64,000 nt of DNA from Nematocida homosporus. Lineage: Eukaryota; Microsporidia. A program made the position numbers and the translations under genes. The notes beneath the pieces are model-generated. The model did no database searches and had not been told where the DNA came from. It worked only from the letters and a program-made list of their open reading frames with translations. The stretch covers positions 1 to 64,000 of the forward strand of contig NW_026250678.1 in assembly GCF_024244095.1 (NCBI RefSeq), in the 5' to 3' direction. Of the stretch, positions 54,715 to 63,650 are shown one piece after another; the first letter of the stretch is position 1, and the number at the start of each line of letters is the position of its first letter.

Positions 54715-57435
54715 ATGAACTTCTTTAATGTGCAGATAGACCCAGTCTTGGTAAGAATAGTTGAAGGATGGGGGAAAGGCATGTCGGTGTATTGGAGTTT
54801 GCTGCACGATCTTAATTTTGGGTATTTAATCTATCTAAAGGGGGACGAGCCTTGTAGTCACAAGCCTGGCCTGGTGAATGTTCATCCTTCTTCTTGGGCA
54901 GTGCCTATCTGTTTTGGAGGCCCGGCAACTGGACGGTACGTTCCACTTTGGGGTGAGATTGAAGTGAATGAGAAGAGATGGGAAATACGTGTGCTGGATA
55001 TAATTGGACAATTTGCAACCTTATCGGAGTTTTTGGTTTGGCGTGACTTCTTGCTGTGGGGGTCACAAGAAGGGAATTTGCTTAATCTAAGTGTTTCCTT
55101 TGTGGGGGGAGATCCGCTGCATAAATTGTCTATCTATGATGGGTACTTTGATTTTGAAAAGTGGGAGCATGGAGTTGAGCTGAATAATACTGATATGCTA
55201 GAGGCGAATCGGAGCTTAGTAGATCTTGCTTATTTGTCCGACCAATCGGTAAAGAGTATACCTATTCGTGATGCAAGTCACTGTGCAAAAAGGGAGTACT
55301 ACAATCTACAGACGTACTTGAAGAGTATTTGGTGGCATCCAGGTAGAGAGAAGATTACTGCTGAAGCCGGAGATAAGGAAATCTTTCATGTTGTTGTTTT
55401 TGATAAGTTCTACAAATATACAGGGCGTAAGCTTTCTTCAGCTGGTGAGTGTCGGTCAATGGAAAGTATCGACTGTCTGTGCAAGGCCTTTACTATTGAG
55501 GACGGATTTGTGGATTATGTCTATGCTAGCCGACCAGAGGATTACTTGAAACAAAGAAGAAAGCTTCTCACTCTACTGACTAAAAACTTCCCTCTACTGG
55601 AGAAGTACTATGAGCTTTATTTAAGGCGATTCCCAAGTTTGGCCGAACGAATAGACAATTTCTATCCCTTCATGACCCGTGATAGACAGCTGCTGGATGA
55701 ACTAGGAAAGTTTATGCCGGAAGAGAATAGTATAGCCTTTAAGATGCTAATTATGGCCGTTTCCGAACACCAAATGATTAGATACATTTCTGACCGAGCG
55801 GGTATTCGCTTCTTTATTCGATCATCTGCACCAAGTAACTGGCATGCCTTAGATAAGCACAACGGACTTTATATCATTCAGCTTGACCAGGCATACACCG
55901 TGCATTTCCGGCCACAAACAGCCGCCGATCTACCCGCCATTCTCTTTGAGCTACACAAGAACCTACTCCAGCGCAACAATGCCATTAGCACCTGTTTAAC
56001 CCCGCCATTCAAGTACATGGTCCAAATGCACATTCTAGCCAAACACATTCTTGTCTTTGACTATAACCAAGAGACAGCTTGTCTTCCTTCTGACTACTCT
56101 ATTCCGGCCATGAAAACAACCATCGGCCGGATCTTACAAATTGGCGAGAACCATAATGAAACCGAGTGCAACCCAACCCAAACTTACTTCTCATGTTTTG
56201 CCCTATCTCTCTTCCTTATGTCTTATCTCTCCTACAGCCCGCGCACTCTGCTCTTATTCGCCCAAAAATGGGCTACTTACAACAAAACAGATACTAACGC
56301 CCTACGCATAGTTCTAACCCACCTAAGAAGACTTGCACCGGCTTGCCAAGACCACTTCCCTGCGCATCAAGTTAACTCCTATGTCAAGCAAGTCTGGGGC
56401 AACTTACCTCTAACCCAAAAGTTCCCCAACTACTTCAAAGCCAAGCATACTTCACTTGTTGAGAATCTAACTAAGGAAAAGTCCCAATTTCCTAGTGTTC
56501 TTACTTTCCTGAGTGCTACTCTAGTAATTGCCACCGAGCACTTCTGGCCTCGTGATAAGATCTGGGACCGTGCATTTATGTGCCGTCCTGATATCACCCA
56601 CATTGTGCCCTGGTTCCGCATTGTCATCCGCTTAATTCCTTTTGATGTGATTACTCTCTATGTTCTCAAACTTCATTTATTCACCCGCGATGCCTACTAT
56701 GCCGCTACTCAAATACGCCACCCCAAAGTAGACGAATACCGCCAGATTTACAACCAAGCCATCTCTACTATCATTGAGAAGTACGATCCCGAAAACACTC
56801 CAGGCCCAACCGTTGAGAATCCTAATGCCCCGCCTATTACTTTTGATCAGTATAACTCCTTAACCAATAGTCTCAAAGCCGCTTTAGCCCAGCCTCCCAT
56901 CCGGGTTAGTATTGGGTTTTTGGCCTTCTCCCTTCTCAATGAGTATCTGCTCTTCTTACTTCTCTACGAGTACCTCAAGAAGGTTTTCGTAGTTGGTAAC
57001 TCAGCCCGCGCTCTAAGACCTTGTTTATCCTTCTACGCCAACAATTTCAATGTCTTCCTGCTAACTCTAACGACCGGCCAACACATCTTCTACACAGTCC
57101 ATCGCAATGCCATTCTTGACTCTCTCCTACGCCTCAAATCATGCTGTCTCAGTCTCTTCTACTACCATGAAGAATCAAAAGAAACCACCGGAACCAGCAT
57201 GTTCTCACCCAAAGACATCGCCATTCTACTTAAAGCTCTACATTTCACCGAGTTAGTTCGGTTTGCCAAAGAAGTCCCAATTCCTCCCTATGCCCAATAC
57301 CCACCCTTTGACCCCTCCCAGCCCATCGACCTAGTCAAACTCGAAAGCGAGCAAAATACCCATGAAGCCACTGTCTTCCTCTTCCGAGTACTAAGATACT
57401 ATCACCCCCACGTCTTCGGCTTCCAAGAGCTCTAA
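54715..57435 (+). CDS. Large protein of unknown function
   Basis: 906 residues, ATG at 54715. No signal peptide. A mixed N-terminal third (Gly/Pro/Trp-rich strands), then a helical C-terminal two-thirds with hydrophobic helices (SCFALSLFLMSYLSY, SIGFLAFSLLNEYLLFLLLYEYLKKVF) that might be membrane-associated. No motif recognised. The coding strand is G-rich up to about 55,880 and strongly C-rich after it, a sharp compositional change inside one frame. A TATA-like box lies just upstream, unlike most genes here, which have CCC or AAATTT boxes. Confidence 0.75.
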   Translation: MNFFNVQIDPVLVRIVEGWGKGMSVYWSLLHDLNFGYLIYLKGDEPCSHKPGLVNVHPSSWAVPICFGGPATGRYVPLWGEIEVNEKRWEIRVLDIIGQFATLSEFLVWRDFLLWGSQEGNLLNLSVSFVGGDPLHKLSIYDGYFDFEKWEHGVELNNTDMLEANRSLVDLAYLSDQSVKSIPIRDASHCAKREYYNLQTYLKSIWWHPGREKITAEAGDKEIFHVVVFDKFYKYTGRKLSSAGECRSMESIDCLCKAFTIEDGFVDYVYASRPEDYLKQRRKLLTLLTKNFPLLEKYYELYLRRFPSLAERIDNFYPFMTRDRQLLDELGKFMPEENSIAFKMLIMAVSEHQMIRYISDRAGIRFFIRSSAPSNWHALDKHNGLYIIQLDQAYTVHFRPQTAADLPAILFELHKNLLQRNNAISTCLTPPFKYMVQMHILAKHILVFDYNQETACLPSDYSIPAMKTTIGRILQIGENHNETECNPTQTYFSCFALSLFLMSYLSYSPRTLLLFAQKWATYNKTDTNALRIVLTHLRRLAPACQDHFPAHQVNSYVKQVWGNLPLTQKFPNYFKAKHTSLVENLTKEKSQFPSVLTFLSATLVIATEHFWPRDKIWDRAFMCRPDITHIVPWFRIVIRLIPFDVITLYVLKLHLFTRDAYYAATQIRHPKVDEYRQIYNQAISTIIEKYDPENTPGPTVENPNAPPITFDQYNSLTNSLKAALAQPPIRVSIGFLAFSLLNEYLLFLLLYEYLKKVFVVGNSARALRPCLSFYANNFNVFLLTLTTGQHIFYTVHRNAILDSLLRLKSCCLSLFYYHEESKETTGTSMFSPKDIAILLKALHFTELVRFAKEVPIPPYAQYPPFDPSQPIDLVKLESEQNTHEATVFLFRVLRYYHPHVFGFQEL

Positions 57436-57798
57436 CATCTACCATTAAATAATGTCACCCAATTCACCATCTTATTACTATCTTATCTCATAATACTATC
57501 TCAACAATTTATTACAATCTTATTTCACTATCTTATCCCATAATACTATCTCAACAACTTATTACTATCTTATCTCAACAACCTAACACAATCTTATCTC
57601 ACTATCTTATCTCAACAACTTAACACAATCTTATCTCACTATCTTATCTCAAAAACCTACCCTATCACAACCCAATACAACCAAACCCAATCTTATCTCA
57701 ACCCAACCCAATCTTATCTCAACACAACTCAATACAACTCCACTAAACATTAACTCGATTCAATTCATAATCCAATTGTAATTTCGCCAATTTTATTT
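57436..57798. repeat. 37-bp tandem repeat and related TATCTTATCTCAACA words
   Basis: Unit CTATCTTATCTCAACAACYTAACACAATCTTATCTCA (split over 37 bp) repeats about 2.5 times at about 57565-57650, with shorter variants on both sides. It fills the gap between two plus-strand genes. AAT/TTATTT lies next to the IWS1 ATG. Confidence 0.65.
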
Positions 57799-58251
57799 AT
57801 GTCCTCTACTGATGCTAATCCTCCAATTGTCTACGATAATAAAGAGATAGGCGAAATCCTTGTTGAGTTAGATAAAGCTCAAAAAGAAGATGAACAACTC
57901 AATCAAGAAGGAAAACCAGCCTTAACAAGACTCTTTTTAATGGATTCTATCTATAACAAGCTACTTAATAAGAAAATCCATGAAGAGTTGTTAGATTCGG
58001 GTGTCTTATCTCTTCTTAAAAAGTGGTTAGAACCCCTGCCAGATAATTCATTACCTCATAATGATGTTAAAAAGGGAGTTTTTGATATCTTACAGCACTT
58101 TACACCAGAAAAAGAGCATTTGATAGAGAGTGGGATTGGAAAGATAGTTTTGTTCTACTCTAAGAATCCTTATGAGAAGAAGGAGATCAAAAGAATGGCT
58201 AAACAGTTGGTGCTTAGATGGATTGAGTTGGCGACTAGTCAGGAAGAGTAG
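57799..58251 (+). CDS. SPN1/IWS1 transcription elongation factor (TFIIS N-domain)
   Basis: 150 residues, essentially one TFIIS N-terminal (LW) domain: ALTRLFLMDSIYNKLLNKKIHEELLDSGVL is followed by LKKWLEPLPDNSLPHNDVKKGVFDIL and SGIGKIVLFYSKNPYEKKEIKRMAKQLVLRWIEL. LLDSGVL..LKKWLEPLPD.SLP matches IWS1 (LLDSGVLSAIKEWLSPLPDRSLP) rather than TFIIS or elongin A. It binds SPT6 and travels with RNA polymerase II. The disordered arms of larger IWS1 proteins are missing. Confidence 0.88.
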   Translation: MSSTDANPPIVYDNKEIGEILVELDKAQKEDEQLNQEGKPALTRLFLMDSIYNKLLNKKIHEELLDSGVLSLLKKWLEPLPDNSLPHNDVKKGVFDILQHFTPEKEHLIESGIGKIVLFYSKNPYEKKEIKRMAKQLVLRWIELATSQEE

Positions 58252-58279
58252 GTATACCTCAATGTTTGTAGAAGCGTAA

Positions 58280-58353
58280 GTGCTGTTGGTGTAGTTGGTT
58301 ATCACATTCGCCTAACACGCGAAAGGTGCTCGGTTCGATTCCGGGACAGCACA
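58280..58353 (+). tRNA. tRNA-Val (anticodon AAC)
   Basis: Full cloverleaf by eye: acceptor GTGCTGT/ACAGCAC (7 bp), D arm GTGT-AGTTGGTTA-TCAC, anticodon stem TTCGC/GCGAA with loop CTAACAC giving AAC at 34-36, T arm CTCGG-TTCGATT-CCGGG, discriminator A. Internal promoter box A (TGGTGTAGTTGG) and box B (GGTTCGATTCC, 58332-58342) are intact. No intron and no encoded CCA. A34 would be edited to inosine by the TAD2 enzyme encoded at 16623-17114. It lies 28 bp after IWS1. Confidence 0.95.
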
Positions 58354-58358
58354 TTTTT
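58354..58358 (+). terminator. RNA polymerase III terminator of tRNA-Val
   Basis: TTTTT immediately after the discriminator base. Confidence 0.85.
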
Positions 58359-58594
58359 GTTACTTAGGCGGCTGGTCTGGGCTGATGGGTTGTGTTGTGG
58401 TGGTATTTAGATGGGTTAGGGCGGTGTTGAGTTGGGCTTTTGGTAGGTGGTGATAAATAAATGAGATTTGTTGGTTTAGTTTATTACTTTAGTCGTTGGC
58501 GTTTTTTTAGCGTCATACCATTACCATATATGGTAAATTTCCCAATTAGGAAATATTCTAAGTTTTTATAATTAAAAGATGAAGATCAAATTTA

Positions 58595-59344
58595 ATGCGA
58601 TTTGTGGAACAAGAAAAACCTACTACTAATCTCCTTTCTTCTGGTGATGATATGAGGAACAATCGGTCGACAACTAGTTACTGGAGTTCACCTTATCCGG
58701 GCTCTGGTAGTATTCCTAAGTTTGTTTCTATCCGAAAAGATGATAAGAGTGCGTCGGCTAGTTCTGAGTTAATCTATAACTCGCCAACCTTTTTAGGAAT
58801 CTCTTCTCAGATCTGTCGGATAATTAGTCACGTGGCTCTTCTAAGTAGTGTATCTTTGGCGGCTGTAATTGCCTCTTTGGTGGTAATGACTGGTAAAGAG
58901 CTGAACTGGGGAGCAATTTCTCCTTTTGGCTTTATTCTACTTGGGCTGATCTACTTGCCTATTGTACGACCTTGGGGTGATGCTGATTTCCAAAAAACTC
59001 CTAAGCAAAGATGGTTATCTTATGGTTTGTTGTTACTTTTAGATTTGCTAATTGTCGGATGCGTTGTGGCAGTAATGATTTATATCTTTGAAATTAAGGC
59101 TCTACGAATTGGAGCACGTAAGAACTATGTGTTTGGTATTATTGTGTCTTTCATTATCGGTATGCTTTTTGCGCTGCCGGGTATGTGCAGCCACAAGAAT
59201 CCTAAAGTCAATTCTCGGCGAATGCTTTACACTTTTGTGATCATTGCTGGTATGACTACCCTAGCTATTATGATGGTTCTTTTGGTACGTACCAACTACT
59301 TAAATGCTCTGATTAAGTCGGGTGCTGGAAAAGGAGGTCAATAA
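58595..59344 (+). CDS. Five-TM membrane protein, unknown function (possible paralogue of 10134-10826)
   Basis: 249 residues. A soluble, Ser-rich N-terminal arm of about 70 residues, then five predicted membrane segments at about 75-98, 107-125, 141-166, 178-196 and 210-232, and a short Gly/Lys tail. No family recognised. Size, topology and basic loops resemble the gene at 10134-10826, but I see no shared motif, so paralogy is only a suggestion. An ATAATTAAAAG tract precedes the ATG region. Confidence 0.78.
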   Translation: MRFVEQEKPTTNLLSSGDDMRNNRSTTSYWSSPYPGSGSIPKFVSIRKDDKSASASSELIYNSPTFLGISSQICRIISHVALLSSVSLAAVIASLVVMTGKELNWGAISPFGFILLGLIYLPIVRPWGDADFQKTPKQRWLSYGLLLLLDLLIVGCVVAVMIYIFEIKALRIGARKNYVFGIIVSFIIGMLFALPGMCSHKNPKVNSRRMLYTFVIIAGMTTLAIMMVLLVRTNYLNALIKSGAGKGGQ

Positions 59345-59481
59345 GTCCTGGTGAAAGCTTGGAAGTAGTTTGGCCTAGAAGTTACTTGGTGCCTAGTTGA
59401 ATTTGGTCATATCAAAACAACAATCAAAACAAAGATAAGATAAGATCATTTATACTTGCAAGCAATAAATAGTGGATTTAA

Positions 59482-60201
59482 TTAAGATATATCTTGGGCT
59501 GTGGTTGGGTTGTGTTCTATTTGGTCGGTTAGTTGAGCAATGACAGTTGGAATAGTTTGTTCTGGATGGGCTGGCAAGAACTCAATATGACCGAGGTAGG
59601 GCACACCGGCTTCTTCAGCTAAGAGTTGGCCGCCTTCAGTAGAAAAGATCGCATTGCGAGTCCCGCAATTAGTACAGCAGATAGTTCGCATATTTTCAAT
59701 AACTCCTAAGATCGCAATTTGATGGCTTTGAAAAAAGGTGATGGTTGATAAGGCTTCTTCTAGAGCTAGATTTTGCGAAGTCGTTACAATCAGAGCTCGA
59801 GCTGTAGGAAGATTAGTGACTGCAAATAAATGTTCATCTGTAATTCCAGGCGGCATATCTATAACCACATACTGATAAATCTGTGGGTCAATACTAGCTA
59901 GGAATAGCTTTAATAAGGCTGCTTTTTTCGGCGCACGCCAAATCACGGCGGCCGATTCAGAAATCATTGCTGATATGCTGAGAAAGTGTAGATTGTCACT
60001 CTTATGCAGGGGAGTCAGTCCTTGCACTCCGGGAAAGACTCTTTCCGTTTGAATACCAGTCAAAACACCAACACTCGGTCCACAAATATCAAAATCTAAC
60101 AAAAGAACTTTTTGGTTTCGAGATAGTGATTGGGCAAACATGTAAGCAACCGTAGATTTACCGACTCCACCTTTACCACCCGCAACCAGAACTATCTCCA
60201 T
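59482..60201 (-). CDS. CFD1/NBP35-type Fe-S scaffold ATPase
   Basis: 239 residues. The deviant Walker A GGKGGVGKST is at the start, then DFDICGPS, VVIDMPPG, and IENMRTICCTNCG, where NBP35/CFD1/ApbC proteins have a CPxC that binds the bridging Fe-S cluster; here it is CTNC. The N-terminal four-Cys ferredoxin motif of NBP35 is absent, so it is CFD1-like. It assembles cytosolic 4Fe-4S clusters. The ATG at 60201 is preceded by TTTTCAG. Same strand as three downstream-oriented neighbours. Confidence 0.88.
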   Translation of the reverse strand: MEIVLVAGGKGGVGKSTVAYMFAQSLSRNQKVLLLDFDICGPSVGVLTGIQTERVFPGVQGLTPLHKSDNLHFLSISAMISESAAVIWRAPKKAALLKLFLASIDPQIYQYVVIDMPPGITDEHLFAVTNLPTARALIVTTSQNLALEEALSTITFFQSHQIAILGVIENMRTICCTNCGTRNAIFSTEGGQLLAEEAGVPYLGHIEFLPAHPEQTIPTVIAQLTDQIEHNPTTAQDIS

Positions 60202-60230
60202 CTGAAAATATTTATTGGACTAGCTATACG

Positions 60231-61361
60231 CTAATCTGTTGGTCGATCAGAATTCATCTCCCAAATGGCCTGGCAAAGAGATCTAGGGCCGACTGGGGTG
60301 CTAGGTCGTAGATGCATTTGTACAGCTGGTTTTTTAGTCTCAATATTAGGTGAAACTCTTTCTTCTAGATACATCTTTTTGAGTTGTTGGTAGTAGTTGT
60401 GTTTTTTATCGGTATTCGGGATAGTTAGAGTGTTGAGAATTTCCAAAACTGCACTCATGATTTTGTTCTTCTTATCTCCAGTTAATGCTTTGATCTTTTG
60501 TATCTCATTTTCAAAAACTAAAGGCCGACCTTCTTCTTTGCCGCCAATCAGTCCATCAAGAATGCCTTCAATCTCAGGGCCTACACTACGAACGAGTGAG
60601 TTCTTGAACTTTTCAGCATAGTACTTACTGACCCCTGGAAGTATACCATCTAGAATAGTTAGTTCAGTACTTGGTTTAATAATAGATCCGATTATCTTGT
60701 TGTTATGGGCTTCTAGCTTAAGAAAGATGCCTTGGCCTGTGAAAGCAAGTGTATTACCACTAATCATCTTAATAAAGAGCCGGTTCTCAGTATAAACACT
60801 ATTCTTGGAGATAAGAATGCCTTTGGCTTCGTTATGTACTATCTCCATTTGACTGGGAATGGTCATATCTATGCCTTCTAGGTAAATATCAGTCTCAACT
60901 GTCTTCTTTTTCCCTTCTTTGTTCTTGATCCGAATGCCAGTCAGTTGAACCTGGGTGCGATGGAAGTAACTAAGTACACTAGTAACAATACCTTCATAAA
61001 CATCCTTAATTGACCAAGTTCCAATTGTTTGGCCGCCAACCTGAAATTCCAGTTGTTTGCTGGTGGTTGAAATCACAAAATATGGCAAATCTTCAACTGA
61101 ACCGGGCATATCAATAAAAATCATACAGGGCCGCTTTCGCATGTTATGAACAAAGGAATGTACATCTTCAGACTTCTCTTCCTTCTCTTGGAATTCACGG
61201 GCGCCTTCAGTTTGAACGGCCACCCAACGACGCATTATTCGACCATCAGCAACAAGTAATGGAAAAACACGCAGTCTATAAAGAGCACCACTGGCTTGGT
61301 GCAATAGTCCATCTAAAAGGTGAATTACAGATTCACTGAATATGAGCACGACAGACTCCAT
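60231..61361 (-). CDS. Protein of unknown function
   Basis: 376 residues. No signal peptide or membrane segment. Mixed strand-rich core (about 90-250, MIFIDMPGSVEDLPYFVIST, LTGIRIKNKEGKKKTVETDI) and a helical C terminus. No motif recognised. It lies 29 bp upstream of the CFD1 gene and 38 bp downstream of the septin gene on the same strand, with GAAATTTTT directly before the ATG. Confidence 0.75.
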   Translation of the reverse strand: MESVVLIFSESVIHLLDGLLHQASGALYRLRVFPLLVADGRIMRRWVAVQTEGAREFQEKEEKSEDVHSFVHNMRKRPCMIFIDMPGSVEDLPYFVISTTSKQLEFQVGGQTIGTWSIKDVYEGIVTSVLSYFHRTQVQLTGIRIKNKEGKKKTVETDIYLEGIDMTIPSQMEIVHNEAKGILISKNSVYTENRLFIKMISGNTLAFTGQGIFLKLEAHNNKIIGSIIKPSTELTILDGILPGVSKYYAEKFKNSLVRSVGPEIEGILDGLIGGKEEGRPLVFENEIQKIKALTGDKKNKIMSAVLEILNTLTIPNTDKKHNYYQQLKKMYLEERVSPNIETKKPAVQMHLRPSTPVGPRSLCQAIWEMNSDRPTD

Positions 61362-61399
61362 AAAAATTTCGACTCTTTGGCCGCTTCTTTATTGATCTA

Positions 61400-62140
61400 C
61401 TACTGTAACATAGCTATACGGTACTTTTCATAGAAGTGGAAGTGGGTAGTACTTAGTAAATCGGCCCGGGCACTTGTTAAAAGCATGGTGAACAGTTCAA
61501 AGTCACTGTGTTCTGGGTTAGAGATAAGAACGCGGCCACAAGGTAATTCACGGCCTGAAAAAGGCTTGCCATCAATTGACTTCTTATCTGCTGCTAATAG
61601 GGCTAGTGGTTGTTTTTCTTTAGGAATCTCGTTGGTTTCAAAGAGATCTATTTTGTTCTCTGATAAGCAGCTACTGATTTTGGCGCGTAAGTCGCTTAGT
61701 TCAGTTTCTGTATGGTAGTCGCACTTAGGAATAACCAGAATAAGATTGGTTTTAGTATGTAGTAGCTTAAGTAGGGTAAGATCGTAGTCCTTAATTCCAC
61801 GATTATTAACTGAGAGGAAAACCAGAACTAAGTGGATTCGTTTATCTTCAAAGAAAACATCACGATGAATTTTGGTCTCTTCCACTAAATGTTCACGGTA
61901 TCGCTCACGAACAAATCCTTCTATCTTAGCAAAGCTTTCGGCCATATCCCCAGTAGTTCCATACCCACGGGCTTCATAGAAGTAAACCGGCTGATTTTCA
62001 ACCATAAGTTTATGTTCTGAAAACTCGCCTTCCTGAGTAAGACTAGTTTGACCCAGTGTAGATAGAAAAGAAGTCTTGCCTAAACTACTTGCCCCAACTA
62101 GCAGCACATTCAATCGCTCACATCCTTTAGGAATTCGCAT
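61400..62140 (-). CDS. Divergent septin-like GTPase
   Basis: 246 residues. P-loop GASSLGKTSF (about 16-25), a degenerate switch II (EARGYG), and PKCDYHTETEL in the position of the septin AKADTLT.EE motif that reads guanine. The end has GRELPCGRVLISNPEHSDFELFTMLLTSARADLLSTTHFHFYEKYR, which aligns with GRxYPWGxxxVENxxHCDFxxLRxxLIxTxxxDLxxxTHxxHYExYR. Short: no C-terminal coiled coil. The ATG lies 2 bp after the HIT stop codon. A role in cortex or division is inferred from the family. Confidence 0.8.
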   Translation of the reverse strand: MRIPKGCERLNVLLVGASSLGKTSFLSTLGQTSLTQEGEFSEHKLMVENQPVYFYEARGYGTTGDMAESFAKIEGFVRERYREHLVEETKIHRDVFFEDKRIHLVLVFLSVNNRGIKDYDLTLLKLLHTKTNLILVIPKCDYHTETELSDLRAKISSCLSENKIDLFETNEIPKEKQPLALLAADKKSIDGKPFSGRELPCGRVLISNPEHSDFELFTMLLTSARADLLSTTHFHFYEKYRIAMLQ

Positions 62141-62142
62141 GT

Positions 62143-62547
62143 TTATTTATCCTGGAAGGTCTGCTTAATACTATCACCCAGCAGTCGAATTTCTTCAGCT
62201 GAAACTCGCGACCTTGTCCAGTTAACTAAAAGACCTTCTTCATCCTCGGCATTCCAAGGAATGATATGAAAATGAACGTGTTTAACACTTTGCAGATGTC
62301 CGTTATTTTGTAAGATGTTGTACTGGTCAATTGTTCCCACCTTAGATACGATCTGCTTAATAACTAGCAAGGCACCACCTAGATAAGCATCAGAAAGATC
62401 TGTTAATTGCTCAGCATGCTCTTTTGGCACAACTAACATATGTCCTCGAGAAATCGGATTAACATCCATGACAGCAATAAACAAACTATCCTCATAAACC
62501 TTGTTCCCCACTTCACCTTTCACTATCCGACAGAAGATACAATCCAT
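62143..62547 (-). CDS. HIT-family nucleotide hydrolase (HINT-like)
   Basis: 134 residues from ATG 62547 (TTG at 62580 rejected). CIFCRIV near the start with the two Cys of the zinc knuckle seen in HINT proteins, ISRGHMLVVPKEH, and the catalytic histidine triad HVHFHIIP. It hydrolyses nucleoside phosphoramidates or dinucleoside polyphosphates. The stop (AAATAAAC) overlaps a poly(A) signal and is followed 2 bp later by the septin ATG. Divergent from ELF1 with 26 bp between start codons. Confidence 0.9.
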   Translation of the reverse strand: MDCIFCRIVKGEVGNKVYEDSLFIAVMDVNPISRGHMLVVPKEHAEQLTDLSDAYLGGALLVIKQIVSKVGTIDQYNILQNNGHLQSVKHVHFHIIPWNAEDEEGLLVNWTRSRVSAEEIRLLGDSIKQTFQDK

Positions 62548-62573
62548 AATAGCCCGAAAAACTGAGATTTTAA

Positions 62574-62837
62574 ATGGCAAGAAAGAAGAGTCAACGCGGT
62601 CCCAAAAGAATCATTAAACCCAAAGAAGAGAAACGTTTCTCATGTCTTGAATGTAATCGTGAAGCCACAGTTCAGTGTCGAGTTGATCATCAAAGAAATC
62701 GAGGCCAAGCAGTTTGTCTGGCCTGTTCAGTTACGTTTGAATGTACCACCAATCGACTTTCACAACCTATTGATGTCTATTCCGAATGGGTTGATTCAAT
62801 TGAAGACTCGAAAACCACTCCTAAGGAGTCAAATTAG
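62574..62837 (+). CDS. ELF1: ELF1 transcription elongation factor (ELOF1)
   Basis: 87 residues. Basic N terminus ARKKSQRGPKR, a zinc ribbon CLEC...CLAC with VDHQRNRGQAVCLACSVTF, and LSQPIDVYSEWVDSIE, which matches LSEPVDVYSDWIDACE of ELOF1. It binds elongating RNA polymerase II. Length is typical. Confidence 0.93.
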   Translation: MARKKSQRGPKRIIKPKEEKRFSCLECNREATVQCRVDHQRNRGQAVCLACSVTFECTTNRLSQPIDVYSEWVDSIEDSKTTPKESN

Positions 62838-63650
62838 TATAAAGTTGTATTATGTTATCTTGTGTTGTGTTATGTTAGTGTGGTGTTATGTTAGTATTGT
62901 CTTTTGGTGATGTTGTGTTAGTGTGGTGTTAGTATTGTCTTTTGGTGATGTTATGTTAGATTGTAATCTGGCTTAGTCTCTTTTTAGCAAGTAAGTCGGT
63001 TTATTGTGATAGTATTGAGTTGGTATTGAGTTAGTCTTATATTATGTTAGTCTTATGTTGTATTCTGAACAAGGACATATCTTAGGCCGATTTAAAGAAG
63101 GTTGGCTTAATCATGATTTTATTGGATTTGAATTGGAATTTGAATTTGAAACAAAAAGCCAACTAAACTCAATATTCTTTGTTGATTTCTAAAGTTGAAA
63201 TTAGCTTTAATTTAAACCAGTAGTGATTACATTCTCAATAAAACACCTCTTTACTGCTTACTTACCCACCAACCTCAAAGTCTCTAATACCAACCCAATC
63301 TCAACCCCATCTCACTTCCAGCTATTTTTCCAACTAAGCATCTCAAAGCAGATAACAAACACTATTTAGCTTACTTAACCCAAATCTACCCCATTTAACT
63401 TTACATCTTATCCCTACTAACTCAATGCCAACACAATACCAACCCAACACAACCCACCACTAAACCCACAATAAATAACACATAATATCGTTATAATACC
63501 CCCTAAACCCAACTCAACCCCATACTAACCCATTCTAATCCATTCTAACCCAAATACCAACTAAAACCTAACTCAAACCCGACTTAATACAAACCAAGAG
63601 ATAAGAAGATAAGGAGAGAGAAGGAGGAGAAGAGAGAAGGAAGACAGACC
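62838..63650. other. Intergenic repeats with a possible micro-ORF
   Basis: G/T-rich TTATGTTAGTGTGGTGTTATG repeats (62855-63050), a 45-codon ORF (63055-63192), then an A/C-rich block ACTAACTCAATGCCAACACAATACC (63290-63590) and a purine-rich GAGAAGGAGGAGAAGAG tract (63601-63648) directly upstream of the final gene. Confidence 0.5.
63055..63192 (+). CDS. Possible micro-ORF, 45 residues
   Basis: ATG frame beginning YSEQGHILGRFKEGWLNHDF after M-L and ending in an acidic/aromatic tail (FELEFEFE, FFVDF). It is the only non-repetitive part of the gap and its composition is protein-like. AATAAA lies about 45 bp after the stop. No family recognised; it could be chance. Confidence 0.3.
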   Translation: MLYSEQGHILGRFKEGWLNHDFIGFELEFEFETKSQLNSIFFVDF

